A DNA stretch of 64,000 nt, from assembly GCF_900167455.1 (NCBI RefSeq), contig NZ_FUWJ01000001.1, positions 62,001-126,000 of the forward strand, in the 5' to 3' direction. This stretch comes from Enhydrobacter aerosaccus (lineage in GTDB: Bacteria > Pseudomonadota > Alphaproteobacteria > Reyranellales > Reyranellaceae). Every line of letters starts with the position of its first letter. Positions within the stretch are counted from its first letter, which is position 1. Below are positions 50,001 to 59,021 of the stretch, piece by piece. A program made the position numbers and the translations under genes. The notes beneath the pieces were generated by a model. The model made no database searches, was not told the origin of the DNA, and saw nothing but the letters and a program-made list of their open reading frames with translations.

Positions 50001-51785
50001 AAGAGTTTGGGCTTGAATCCACGTGTCGTAGTGATCTGGAAGTCGGAACAGACGGTCGACGTCACCAGTGGGATCTGCGAGATTGGTGTAGCTGACGGGG
50101 AGTCCTTCAATGGCGGTCGGATCAATCCGCGGTTGGGAGTAGCGTGGAGCCCATGTGGTCCCGATGCGTACGATGTCCTCGTTCGCCGGTAGCAGTTCGA
50201 CGCCACAGTTAAGACCCATTGCCGGATAAGTGAGCCAATCTCTGAACCGATACGAAGGTTGGACGCGATCGAGCTGCAGGCGGAGATGTAACCCCTGCGG
50301 AAGGGCGACACCTAGGCTGACTTGGAACAGGCTCGGTTCGTAGTCTGCGAACTCGCGGCGTCCAGGGGCCTGACCGCCATTCTCGAGGGCGATGCGAAAA
50401 TTGATGCGGAGTGGGTCAACGAAGTCCGGCGCCATGTCCAGGACGAGCGCAACGGCCGACAGATCGGGCATGACGTCGCCGAGGGTGGCGAGCCGTCGTT
50501 GCCTAAGAGCGGCCAGATACGCATTCCAGCTTGCTTCGCTTGCGAAGTGGCTCGGCAGAATTCTCTCGCGTGGTCGATAGGCATCTCGCTGGCCTTCGGG
50601 CGTGGCGAGCCAATTGGTCAGGACGGTGCGCACCTCTTCCAGGAGGCGGTTCGTGAATGAGGATGCTGCGGCGGCGCGCGCCGCTTCATCGTGGCATTCG
50701 AACTGAAACTCACTGAGGCTTAGGCGGAAGCGCCGCCATTTCATCGGAATTGGCTGAGGTTCGGCTACCGCGTCATCAAGGACGCCTGCTTCTTGCCTGA
50801 CCGCGAGGACGGCACCTGCGGCGACTGCATTAGCCGTGCCATCCGCCTCTCCTGCGACCGCTTCCGCTTGCGGTTGAGGGGTCTCTTCTGGCGTGCCTGT
50901 CGCGGCTTGATCCTCGTCATTCTCAATTGGCGCGGCGAGATCACCCGCTGTGAGTGCGCGCTGGTCGACTGGTCCGCCAGTACCTGGCCGCAATTGAATC
51001 CCAAGTTCAACAAATGCGCGATTGAAGGCTTCGCGACGAATGGCGGCTATGGCTGCGTTCCGCTCGCGGCGCGCGGCCAATCTGTCCAGCGTGCGCTGTT
51101 GTCGAGCTGCCGCAACCCGCTCGGCGCGCTGGGCGGCCTCACGGGCTGCCTGGGCTTGGCCTCGGCTGTCAGCATCGGTACCGGCGCTTTCGGCGGCTTG
51201 ATCCGCCTGATCAAGGAGTTGCCTTGCTTGTGCCGCGTCGTCACCTGGGCGTTCATCAGGCTCGGCTGGTTCCTCAAGTGGAGGAAGCGCCGCACGAGCC
51301 TGGATGATGTACTGGCGCGCTCGGTCTTCCACAGCTTGCCGTGTTTCGCGCGAAAGTTCGGCACGAGGCGCCATGTCATGCCGGGCATCGCTGATGTCTT
51401 CCCATGTGGGCAGCTGCCGCACATAGATCGATAGATCTGGCGCCACGGTGACCGCGCCCGTCCGTCCTGCCGCGACCTGCAGGTCCAGGCCCATCGTTGA
51501 CAAGTGAATGTCGGATGTTTCGTCATCGAAACCGGAAGCGTCGAAGCGCGGCAGGAGAAAGCCGCTGACAAACTTTGCTGAAGGTTTTGCGCCGAAGACG
51601 TAGTCACCCGAAGGACCGGCCCCTGTGCACTTCTGGATCGTGAGCGCCAGGAGGGCATCGACGACAGCCTCTTTGGCTTCGGTCAAATCTACTCCCGATG
51701 CGGAGCGCAATCTGCGCTCTTCGGCATCGAGGTCGACGCTCAGCAAAGACGGCGGTGGTGTTGTTGCGTTCGACAGATCGGTCAT
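47094..51785 (-). CDS. drmA: DISARM component DrmA (large SF2-type helicase)
   Basis: Helicase of 1563 residues. After an N-terminal region (1-140) comes a long charged, Ala/Gln/Glu-rich linker (about 140-345), probably coiled coil. Walker A ATGGGKSEAF contains K731, the DEGH box is in LVIQDEGHLLEES near 1040, and motif VI is QASSRIGRTH. A four-cysteine zinc knuckle (CPCC...C...C) sits between the helicase lobes near 865-895. DrmA with DrmB forms the DISARM core. The ATG overlaps the upstream stop (ATGA). The family average is shorter, mainly because of the linker here. Confidence 0.87.
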   Translation of the reverse strand: MTDLSNATTPPPSLLSVDLDAEERRLRSASGVDLTEAKEAVVDALLALTIQKCTGAGPSGDYVFGAKPSAKFVSGFLLPRFDASGFDDETSDIHLSTMGLDLQVAAGRTGAVTVAPDLSIYVRQLPTWEDISDARHDMAPRAELSRETRQAVEDRARQYIIQARAALPPLEEPAEPDERPGDDAAQARQLLDQADQAAESAGTDADSRGQAQAAREAAQRAERVAAARQQRTLDRLAARRERNAAIAAIRREAFNRAFVELGIQLRPGTGGPVDQRALTAGDLAAPIENDEDQAATGTPEETPQPQAEAVAGEADGTANAVAAGAVLAVRQEAGVLDDAVAEPQPIPMKWRRFRLSLSEFQFECHDEAARAAAASSFTNRLLEEVRTVLTNWLATPEGQRDAYRPRERILPSHFASEASWNAYLAALRQRRLATLGDVMPDLSAVALVLDMAPDFVDPLRINFRIALENGGQAPGRREFADYEPSLFQVSLGVALPQGLHLRLQLDRVQPSYRFRDWLTYPAMGLNCGVELLPANEDIVRIGTTWAPRYSQPRIDPTAIEGLPVSYTNLADPTGDVDRLFRLPDHYDTWIQAQTLVDAGQGLPDDIAERERQAHAVDLEAYRRESGYIRAGIQLLLDSCNAARALGPDAPLGSWSSRDRRAAPWEAWLLTNEAFARYGGERYTEWRLFQLAFILAHVPTLASRMPEFADRFDAHRDEMSASLLYFATGGGKSEAFFGLLIFNIFLDRLRGKQRGVTALVRYPLRLLTLQQARRLMRILTQAELVRLRRRVAGAPFEIGFWVGSGNTPNRAAQGFGGVPIITRTTHSNDQTLLNPPSGDTDAARTARRAADRYQEALESYDKLRVCPCCGQATGMRRYPFQDGRVGIVCFNDGCEWNRENPPSPHRVPLPFLLTDDTIYQRTPSVILGTIDKLALIGQHDKTINAIVGMLGAARYMDPANRHLYMPRGARALTRAADEGWTRLKPPFSNGAEVFQDPFPSLVIQDEGHLLEESLGTFSGLFETSFESILLRLGSGILRDYVATWRPDPQSETRRPRLAKVIAATATISDPDRQLRVLYQREPLRFPCPGPSIYESFYAMPRTARRVERRGLAAQAPAQSRTEQFTPRMRSYVSIMTNGRSHTMTTSAVVSAYHFAITELWRALIEDGRTDDAIGTLSAALPPDDPLTPLRRMALQELAATPLGVRTLENLLDLLRISLTYVTNKKGGDQIIETLQTQVERDQRAAAVGDLPFATELISGGVTIAEIQAVMQRAEGSVQPGEPFPSLGDSLRNIVATSAISHGVDVDKFNAMFFAGLPSDIAEYIQASSRIGRTHVGFSLLIPTPHSRRDRYVVETHDQFHRFLERMIPPPAVQRWAERAIRRAMPSILQAYLCAVVEQETFASAGGDKATARTFTTASQVKSWADLSAGGNPGAIRAATEFALEAIGIDGRGPRRAGAAIHSDHYRTFVEDRVREILDIFTRRTDGSRLSNFWESHQTRDMRKPMTSLRDVDEGGVILAATRDPMRGRNVNLETTRQVMRIIRGQRLAARSDVDADPPPVDAED

Positions 51786-54619
51786 GCGCGTTCGGCCTCA
51801 CGGAGGGCATGGGTCTGACCTGCCAGAACGCCGTCGAGGTACTCCATCGCCTGTTTGCGCAGGCGGGAGATGCCTTCTTTCACGCTCGGCGGCATGGAAG
51901 CAGAGGTTCCATGTGTGTCGACCAGTACGGACACGAAGGCTTGCGCCATAAGGGTACCGGCTCGCCTGCGGCCAATACGGAGCTGCTCGACCCCTTCACA
52001 CCAAATTGCTGCGGCGAGAGGCTCCGGTATGCCGACAATCTCCATGAAGGCGCGAAATTCGCGCCAGTGCTGAGGCGCGTGAGGCCTGATCTTGTCTTCC
52101 GGCAAGAGCTTGTGCTCGGCGGCGTTGAGCCAGTCCATCACCGTGGCTTCTCCCCGGTCGCGGGCTCCAAGCTTTCGCATGCGCTGGATGACGTGGCGTG
52201 CCTTGGCCGCGCGCGTGTCGCCGGCAAGGCCCGCATAGGCATTTTCGACCGCAAGGTGATACATCTTCACGCGGCTCTGCGACAAAATTCGTACCGGCAA
52301 TACGGAACGAGCTTCGTCGATGAAGGCTTGGCTGGGCACGACGATCATGTCGGTGGCGCGGACGTCGCGCGCAGTTGTTCGTTCGAATGGATTGATGTCC
52401 GCCAGACGATTGTAGCGAATGACCAGGCTGCCAGGCCGGGCACGCATCGTCCGTCCGCTCTCAAGCGCGAATTCGATCACGTCCTGATCTCCCTCATCGT
52501 CGCTGGACGTGAGATCGATCATGGAATCGCTGACCAGAATGGGTGCTTGAAGGGCAAGGTCGAGATCGACCGGCGCTACGTTGCGTGCCTGGGCTTCGGC
52601 TTTGGCGGCTGCCGCGGCTTTGGCGAGACGGGAGCCGATCCTTCCATCGCCCGCCAAATCAGGATGAGCGGCGAGGGAGGCATACGTCGCGGCGATCCTG
52701 TCGACGAATTCGCGATCGGAAAGAACCGCGATTTCCTCGGGCAACCATCGGCGGCCGAGCAGGACCGCGAATGCGTCGCGTGGAGGAGCGACGACGAGCA
52801 ATCGCTTCCATGCATTGCGGCTCTTGCCGCTTTCGATCTGGGTGAGTTCTGCGTCGAGGGCCTGAAGGGTCACAAGTCGGATGAACCCGTCGTCAATGCG
52901 CTCCTTAAGTCGCCGTCCTTGCTCGTCGTTCGAACAAAGACGAAGGCGGCCCAGCAATTGCTCGTACTCGGTTGCGAACGCAATGACACTTGGGCTCGAC
53001 TTCCTCGCAAGTGTCACGGCGACATCAGCGAGCATCGAGCCGATCGGCGTGTCGGTCTGAAAATCATCGAACGCAGTGTTGAGGGCCTTTTCGGCGTCCT
53101 CAAGGGCTTGGCGCTCACCGCCATCCGTGGTGAGTGCCAGTTGCCGTTTGACAACGACAAGGACTGTTCCCGCGGAGCGTCGCTCGAGGAAAGCGCTCGC
53201 CCCAGCATCAGCGTCGCCGAGCGCAGAATGCGCGGTGCCAATTCCGCAGGGGAGGCTCATTGCGCGCCGAACATTCCCCATGGCCTGCCGAAGTGCACCT
53301 GCGGTGCTCGGATCGGCTTTCCGGGCGGCCTCCGAAAGAGCCCTCAGGGCGGCGGCACCGGCGCCGCCAGCTGAATGAAAGCGAATGTCGACATCGGTAA
53401 CCGCGCCGATCTCGGCATCGGGAGAGAAGCAGTCTTCCGTCGTACGGACAAGGATGCGGGAGGACTGAGGTTCGGCCGTGACACCCTTTGTGAGGCCGAA
53501 CTTCTTGAGAAGGAAAACGAGTCGGCGATGCACGTAGATGTCATGCGTGATGGCGAATACGGGTGTTTCCGGATGATGGCGAGTGAGGAGTTCCAGAAAG
53601 TTCTCAAGGAGTTCCTCCCAATCGGCGCCGAGACGCGACAGCCCCGGTGTGCCGAGATCAAGGATGCAAACGTCGGGGCGACGCTCGGACGCGAGCACGG
53701 GAAGCTGCAGCGCGCCTTTCACGTTAGATCGTGGGCACATTCCAAAGAAGGCAAACGGCGCGTTTGCTGGTACGGACAGAAATGGGCGATGGTCGAGTTG
53801 CTTGCTGAGTGCGGCGCCGTGCGCGACGCGGCCAAAGAGTTCATAGACGATCGAGCCGAAAGGACGGGGCGCATCGTCACCGCCGAGCGCTCCGAACGTC
53901 GGATAGAGTTCACCAAGCGTCGGATGAGCGAGATGCGGCTTGGTGGTGTCCCGTTGCTTGAGATTGCAGAGATGGGCAATGGTGACGTGGAGCTTTTCGA
54001 GCTGCGCGGACAGCTCTTGCTGTCCTACGTGCTTGCGCGTCAGGTGAAACTGGTTGCGCTTCAGGAGTTCGGTGCGGTCAATGAGAATGCGCCGCTGAGT
54101 TGTTCCCGTTCCGCCGCCGCGCCAGGGAAAATACAGTGTGCGGAAGTCCGGAACGGGGTCACACCAGGAGTAGCCATCCGTTTCGCGGACCGTGGCGGAA
54201 GTGAGAGCTGCCAACTCCGCGAGAGGATGGAGAACCGAAATGTCCCGGATGCCGCGTGGCCATTGCAGGACAGCGACGGAGGTTCTCCCAACGAGAACTT
54301 TGAGGAACATGTCGAGAAGCGTGAGTGTTGGGCGGTTGAGCGCGACCGCTACGCGTGCTGTATCCGCTTCGAGATCGATGAATCGCAGTCGCGTGGCGGC
54401 TGCGAGTGCTTCTGCGATGTTGATTGTTGTGAAGCGACTACGCTGGACGTTTCGTGCCTCTTCGCGAGCTTGGCGTTGTTCTTCGGCGGCGGTTTGCGTC
54501 TCCTTCATTCGTTCGAGGAGGCGTCGCTTCTCGGCTGCTGCCTGTTCCTGAGCCTCGCGCATGCGGCTGAACTTCTGGGCTTCCCGCATGCGATCGAGAC
54601 GATCTGGCGGCCGCGCCAT
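51782..54619 (-). CDS. DISARM-associated protein, DrmE-like
   Basis: 945-residue protein of uncertain biochemistry in the slot of DrmE. The first 60 residues are a charged coiled-coil-like helix (repeats of RMREAQ). The middle holds a Rossmann-like stretch VCILDLGTPGLSRLGADWEE near 320-340 and FAITHD near 365. The C-terminal 200 residues (YHLAVENAYAG...HWREFRAFMEIVGI...WCEGVEQLR) look like the DrmE C-terminal region, from memory of the family. No nuclease or methylase motif was seen. It overlaps the methyltransferase stop by one base (TGATG). Confidence 0.55.
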   Translation of the reverse strand: MARPPDRLDRMREAQKFSRMREAQEQAAAEKRRLLERMKETQTAAEEQRQAREEARNVQRSRFTTINIAEALAAATRLRFIDLEADTARVAVALNRPTLTLLDMFLKVLVGRTSVAVLQWPRGIRDISVLHPLAELAALTSATVRETDGYSWCDPVPDFRTLYFPWRGGGTGTTQRRILIDRTELLKRNQFHLTRKHVGQQELSAQLEKLHVTIAHLCNLKQRDTTKPHLAHPTLGELYPTFGALGGDDAPRPFGSIVYELFGRVAHGAALSKQLDHRPFLSVPANAPFAFFGMCPRSNVKGALQLPVLASERRPDVCILDLGTPGLSRLGADWEELLENFLELLTRHHPETPVFAITHDIYVHRRLVFLLKKFGLTKGVTAEPQSSRILVRTTEDCFSPDAEIGAVTDVDIRFHSAGGAGAAALRALSEAARKADPSTAGALRQAMGNVRRAMSLPCGIGTAHSALGDADAGASAFLERRSAGTVLVVVKRQLALTTDGGERQALEDAEKALNTAFDDFQTDTPIGSMLADVAVTLARKSSPSVIAFATEYEQLLGRLRLCSNDEQGRRLKERIDDGFIRLVTLQALDAELTQIESGKSRNAWKRLLVVAPPRDAFAVLLGRRWLPEEIAVLSDREFVDRIAATYASLAAHPDLAGDGRIGSRLAKAAAAAKAEAQARNVAPVDLDLALQAPILVSDSMIDLTSSDDEGDQDVIEFALESGRTMRARPGSLVIRYNRLADINPFERTTARDVRATDMIVVPSQAFIDEARSVLPVRILSQSRVKMYHLAVENAYAGLAGDTRAAKARHVIQRMRKLGARDRGEATVMDWLNAAEHKLLPEDKIRPHAPQHWREFRAFMEIVGIPEPLAAAIWCEGVEQLRIGRRRAGTLMAQAFVSVLVDTHGTSASMPPSVKEGISRLRKQAMEYLDGVLAGQTHALREAERA

Positions 54620-56355
54620 CAGCCCCTCCGCCCCTTGGAGATGATGGTGGGAGTGTCCCTGGTGCTGTCTTTCGAACGTCGTACGGAAGCAGCGTAGGCT
54701 GCAACCGCCGCTTCATCGTCGGTGCGCTCGGTTGCCCTCAATAGCGTCTTGATGTCGTGGGGAGACGGCAGGGGAAGCTGACGCAACGCCTTCGTCGATA
54801 TGCTGACTGAGCCCGACATTCGGCGGAAGCGCGCGTCGACCGCGGACGTATTGAGAAGGCGGCAGAGTTTCTTGGGGGACAGAAGCTGGTCTTTCGACGG
54901 ATCAGGCAGAATGACAATCGTGTGGTTTTCGGTGATGAAACCCCGGCCGCCTATGATGTCGTCATGGCGGACTGTGCCTGCGATCAGGCGTCTCTTTTGA
55001 CGCCGGTTGCTCGTGCGCTGGAGGATGATGGCGTCTGAACGGATGATGCCAGGGCAATCGTGCGGAATCTTCGCAAAGACGATTTCCTCTCCATCTTCGG
55101 CCTGAGGGAGGCAGGGCTTGTTTGCGCGGACATTGTGCGCCCAAAACAGAGGAATCTCGGTTGGGCGCGGTTTCTTTCCAACACGGTATCGATGCTGTTC
55201 GCGATTCCAGACGAAGTAGCCCGTTTTCGCGATGTAGCCATAGTCCGCGAGCGTGGACAGACCTGTTTGGAAGACGGGAGCGCGGTCTTCCCCATCAGGT
55301 AGCGCCCATACGTCCCGCGTGGCTTTTGTCGGGAGTTCTATAGTGCCGAGTGGCCGGTCTTCGTTGACCAGGAGCAGAGCGCTTTGCGGCGATCCTGCCT
55401 CGGCGCTGCCGTTATGGCGGCGGAGCACGACGACACTGAGGTCATGTAGCACATCGAGAAAGACGTCGCTTCGTTGGTCGATGAGATCGATGCGGAGAAC
55501 CGACGCTCCCTGCAGAATGCGCTGCCGCAACGCGGCGAAATAAGGGCCGCCAACGAAGGAGATTGGAATGATGAGGCAGACGATGCCGCCGGGGCGTACC
55601 CAACGAAGCGCTTGTTCCACGAAGAGGGCGTAGAGGTTTACATACCCCTCGGAGATGACGGCGTCGTATTGCTTCTTTAGCTTTCGCGTTGGCCTGAAGA
55701 TGCGTCCGTACGGTGGGTTGCCAATCACGGCATCATAGAGCTCTTCGGGTGCATCCAGACTTAGGGTATCAGCAGTTTCGACCAACGCAGAAAAGTTCGC
55801 TTTGGTTGATTGTACTTCGGCCTTGAAGAGGTCGTTGAGCAGAGCTTGGGACAGGCTGCCGAGGCCAGGATCAATTTCGATCCCGTGGAGGGTGCTCGTG
55901 ATCGAGTGAAGGATCTTCCTCGTAGGTTCTCCGCGCCTGCGGCCTTTCTCGGCAATTTGGGTAGCGAGCGGTACTAGAAACGCAGCGCCGCCTGATGCCG
56001 GATCGAGTATACGATGCTCGCCAAGGCGTATGCCGCTGGCGACGAGCATCTCGATAGCGTACCGCGCGAGGTGGGGAGGTGTGAAATACGCGGCAAGCTT
56101 GCGGCGCCGCGCTTGAGGCATGAGAAGGGTGTAGAGACTGGCTATCCAATAGTGTCGTTCGGCGTTTGGGAGACCGGCAAAGAACGAACGGACGCCGCGC
56201 TCGACGAGACGCCCCTCGATGATTGCCTCGCACACTTGAAGCGGGCTCATCTTCGTGCGCTTCAGTCTCGCGGCGATGCGGCGCAAATCGGACACGCGCC
56301 GATTCAACGCGGCTCCGTGCGTCACGTCTGACCTAGGCGTCGTCTTCGTCTGCAT
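54619..56355 (-). CDS. N6-adenine DNA methyltransferase (DISARM-associated)
   Basis: Class I SAM-dependent methylase of 578 residues that should mark host DNA. The AYFTPP start motif is at 89-94, SAM-binding motif I DPASGGAAFL at 118-127, IEIDP near 159-163, and catalytic motif IV NPPY at 213-216. The C-terminal half (about 380-520) would be the target-recognition domain. It heads the DISARM-like operon. ATG 56355 follows GCGGGGGA; a GTG at 56415 adds 20 residues and cannot be excluded. Confidence 0.82.
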   Translation of the reverse strand: MQTKTTPRSDVTHGAALNRRVSDLRRIAARLKRTKMSPLQVCEAIIEGRLVERGVRSFFAGLPNAERHYWIASLYTLLMPQARRRKLAAYFTPPHLARYAIEMLVASGIRLGEHRILDPASGGAAFLVPLATQIAEKGRRRGEPTRKILHSITSTLHGIEIDPGLGSLSQALLNDLFKAEVQSTKANFSALVETADTLSLDAPEELYDAVIGNPPYGRIFRPTRKLKKQYDAVISEGYVNLYALFVEQALRWVRPGGIVCLIIPISFVGGPYFAALRQRILQGASVLRIDLIDQRSDVFLDVLHDLSVVVLRRHNGSAEAGSPQSALLLVNEDRPLGTIELPTKATRDVWALPDGEDRAPVFQTGLSTLADYGYIAKTGYFVWNREQHRYRVGKKPRPTEIPLFWAHNVRANKPCLPQAEDGEEIVFAKIPHDCPGIIRSDAIILQRTSNRRQKRRLIAGTVRHDDIIGGRGFITENHTIVILPDPSKDQLLSPKKLCRLLNTSAVDARFRRMSGSVSISTKALRQLPLPSPHDIKTLLRATERTDDEAAVAAYAASVRRSKDSTRDTPTIISKGRRG

Positions 56356-56599
56356 TCCCCCGCTGGTTCCCCAAGCCGACCGCAGTGTCTTTGCGCTGTC
56401 TTCAGGCGTCCACACTGGTTCAGGTAAGTCTACACTAAAAGCCGCCTGGTAGTCCTATTGGTTGTGACTATACCGAAAGTGGCACCTGCGGTTCGGCTGA
56501 TGATGTGACTCACCAGGAAGCAGCCATCCAAGTGCGCCACGGCGCGATGACTGAAGAGAAGTGCACAAAGACCCGCATCTGCGGGTGCGCTTCCGTGAG

Positions 56600-57018
56600 T
56601 CGCCGAAGAAGACGTCGGCCGCTTCAATTTCGGCGCGCTTTAACGGCGGTTCGGCCCTTTCGGAGGTGAGCGCCGATTTGCCGGTCGTGCCGGCGAATTA
56701 CCGCTCCGTGATCCAGGCCATCTGCGCTGGGTCTGGGACATCGCCCATCACTCGGCGGTCTGTCTCGCGATGGAGGGCGCGACCAAAGAAAGCATCGCGC
56801 GGTCCGCCCGGCTGTGAGAGCCGAGGTTCGGATATCTGGGCACCAAGGACCGGCTGCTGTTGGAGGAGGCGGTTGCCTTTCGTTGTGAAGCTTTCCTGAC
56901 GATGGAGCGGCGTCTGCCGCGTAACGCGGCATATATCGCGCGTAAATTGGGAATTCGTGTTCTGACGCCGGTCACGCATTGGCAAATGCTGCGGCCATGG
57001 GCGGCCCTCTGGCGCTGA
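56600..57018 (+). pseudogene. Remnant of a small PIN-like protein, broken
   Basis: The 850-base gap between the DISARM-like and AbiE genes holds a decayed gene. 56830-57018 reads GYLGTKDRLLLEEAV, CEAFLTMERRLPRNAAYIA and LGIRVLTPVTHWQMLRPWAAL to a stop, resembling the C-terminus of PIN-type nuclease-like proteins. The preceding helix (CLAMEGATKESIARSARL) is in a different frame and ends in a stop, so the gene is frameshifted and headless. 56416-56599 shows nothing clear. Confidence 0.4.
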
Positions 57019-57131
57019 GGGGCTGCATTGGAAGCGACTGGGCGGCGGCAGTTGCGGCCCTCTCCATGCGATCTACTTAGACCATTGAATTAGTGAACTT
57101 TTTTTCGATCCATAATTTAGGCAACCGGCAG

Positions 57132-57154
57132 AACGCTAAGGTGTACTTAGCGTT
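57132..57154. promoter_or_regulatory. Perfect inverted repeat upstream of the AbiE genes
   Basis: Nine-bp perfect arms AACGCTAAG and CTTAGCGTT around a 5-base centre, 53 bases before the AbiEi ATG, in an AT-rich promoter-like stretch. AbiEi antitoxins repress their own operon by binding inverted repeats at the promoter, so this is a strong operator candidate. Confidence 0.65.
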
Positions 57155-57207
57155 TCCTCATATCTACAAACTGGTCTCTTGTTTGGCAATGTGCTATTTT
57201 GCTGAGT

Positions 57208-58056
57208 ATGACTAAGCGAATCAAGGGAAAGCTAAACCAACTAGAACAGACCCTCCCCGAGGGATTGCTGGTAGATGCGGCATGGCTCCAAAAGCGCGGG
57301 TACTCTACATCACTGCGCACTCAATACGTGGCGGCCGGATGGCTTGAACAGCCCGCGCGGCGTGTCTATCGCCGACCGCGCGAGGCCCTGACGTGGCAAC
57401 AGGTCGTCATCTCGCTTCAGACTATTCTTCTTGGCGATCCGCATATCGTTGGCGGACGCACAGCCCTTGAGCTGCAAGGCTACGCGCACTTCCTTCCGCA
57501 GAAGACGCAGGAAGTTCATCTGTACGGACCCAGTCCCCTGCCCACATGGGTTGCCAAGCTGCCCCTGGATGTACGCTTCGAGCATCACAATAGCCGGAAG
57601 CTGTTCAGGAACGATCCAATCACCTACGGCATCAGCAGTCTTAAGCTGAACGTGCTCACGAATGCGAGCACCAGCAATGACCCTCTGCAAAGGGGACTGA
57701 CTTATCAGCCGTGGGGCCAATGGGATTGGCCGCTCACGCTGTCGACGCCTGAACGCGCCATCTTGGAGCTGCTCGACGAGCTGCCTCAGCATGAAAGCTT
57801 CCATCAGGTCGACAAACTGATGGAAGGACTACCCAACCTCAGTCCGCGCCGCCTGCAAAAGCTGCTGGTCGATTGCCACAGCGTGAAGGTCAAGCGGCTT
57901 TTCTTCTTCTTTGCCGATCGTCACAAGCACGCCTGGCTCAAGCAGTTGAAGAAGAAGGAAATCGACTTCGGCACCGGCAACCGGATGCTCGTCGAAGGCG
58001 GTAAGCTCGACCGCACCTACCAGATCACCGTGCCGGAGGATCTGGGTGCCGTTTGA
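57208..58056 (+). CDS. abiEi: Type IV antitoxin, AbiEi family
   Basis: 282-residue antitoxin and autorepressor. The N-terminal winged HTH (about 20-65: LLVDAAWLQKRGYSTSLRTQ then GWLEQPARRVYRR) matches the AbiEi_3-type N-domain, and the C-terminal part with ERAILELLDEL near 192-202 is the family core. It counteracts the AbiEii nucleotidyltransferase without binding it. Codon use is less GC biased than that of the metabolic genes, which suggests transfer. ATG 57208 is used rather than the TTG nine bases earlier. Confidence 0.88.
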   Translation: MTKRIKGKLNQLEQTLPEGLLVDAAWLQKRGYSTSLRTQYVAAGWLEQPARRVYRRPREALTWQQVVISLQTILLGDPHIVGGRTALELQGYAHFLPQKTQEVHLYGPSPLPTWVAKLPLDVRFEHHNSRKLFRNDPITYGISSLKLNVLTNASTSNDPLQRGLTYQPWGQWDWPLTLSTPERAILELLDELPQHESFHQVDKLMEGLPNLSPRRLQKLLVDCHSVKVKRLFFFFADRHKHAWLKQLKKKEIDFGTGNRMLVEGGKLDRTYQITVPEDLGAV

Positions 58057-58957
58057 AGAACAGTATCGGCGCCAGGTCGCCTTGCTTCTTAGGACCATCC
58101 CGCTGGTGGCGGCGGAAGATTGCTTCGCACTCAAGGGAGGGACGGCCATCAACCTCTTCATTCGCAACATGCCGAGGTTGTCCGTCGACATTGACTTGAC
58201 CTATCTGCCGGTCCAGCCCCGTGACAAATCCCTCAAAACCATCGACGCGGCGATGACGCGTATCTCGGATCGCATCATCAAGACCATCCCCGGCGCGCGG
58301 GTCACGCCATCGAGGGCCGAAAGCGCGATCCTGAAGCTTTTACTCCGTGCAGAGGGGGCGCAGATTAAGATTGAAGTGACACCGGTGCTACGCGGTTGCG
58401 TCTACGAGCCGGAACTCCGCGCCGTCTCTGCCGCTGTGGAAGAGACATTTGGCTTCGCCGAGATGCAGGTCGTCTCTTTGGCCGATCTCTATGCCGGAAA
58501 GATCGTTGCTGCCCTCGACCGCCAACATCCGCGCGACCTCTTCGACGTGCGCGACCTGCTGGCCAACGAAGGAATCAGTGACGACCTGCGTCGTGCGTTC
58601 ATCGTCTACCTGCTAAGCCACGGTCGGCCCATGTCGGAAGTGCTGGCCCCGACGCGAAAGCCGATCCAGGAGGAATTCCTGCGAGGTTTCGAGGGCATGA
58701 CCGAAAAGCCTGTCAGCCTCGATGAACTGGTCGCCGCCCGGGAGTCAATCATCCGGGCCGTGGTCGGCGACATGCCGCAAGATCATCGGGCGTTCCTGAT
58801 TTCCTTCAAACGGGGAACGCCCGAGTGGCCGTTGCTTGGCCTGCAGGAGGCCGCCATGCTTCTAGCCGTCAAGTGGCGCCAGGAGAACCTCGACAAGCTC
58901 ACTCGGAAGAAGCGAGACGAATTGGTGAAGCGCCTGGCTGAAGTGCTTGAGCAATAG
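58046..58957 (+). CDS. abiEii: AbiEii-type nucleotidyltransferase toxin
   Basis: 303-residue toxin of the DUF1814/AbiEii family that modifies tRNA or nucleotides to stop growth during phage infection. Key motif KGGTAINLF is at 30-38 and the metal-binding SVDIDLTY at 46-53 (D48, D50); KIEVTP and LYAGKIVAALDRQHPRDLFD follow, all diagnostic. The GTG start overlaps the antitoxin gene by 11 bases, giving coupled translation. Confidence 0.92.
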   Translation: MPFEEQYRRQVALLLRTIPLVAAEDCFALKGGTAINLFIRNMPRLSVDIDLTYLPVQPRDKSLKTIDAAMTRISDRIIKTIPGARVTPSRAESAILKLLLRAEGAQIKIEVTPVLRGCVYEPELRAVSAAVEETFGFAEMQVVSLADLYAGKIVAALDRQHPRDLFDVRDLLANEGISDDLRRAFIVYLLSHGRPMSEVLAPTRKPIQEEFLRGFEGMTEKPVSLDELVAARESIIRAVVGDMPQDHRAFLISFKRGTPEWPLLGLQEAAMLLAVKWRQENLDKLTRKKRDELVKRLAEVLEQ

Positions 58958-59021
58958 ACCGCATAGATTGTGCCGCGATATTCGCAGCGGCGAAACGACC
59001 GCCTTGGCAGAAGGGGGGCAA

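Noticed and set aside
51698-54697. Two long plus-strand frames opposite the DrmE-like gene
   Set aside because: No ribosome sites or domains; the minus-strand frame is coupled to genes on both sides.
56430-56560. Possible insertion-sequence end left of the AbiE region
   Set aside because: A short stretch resembled an IS terminus by impression, but no matching inverted end, target duplication or transposase frame was found.
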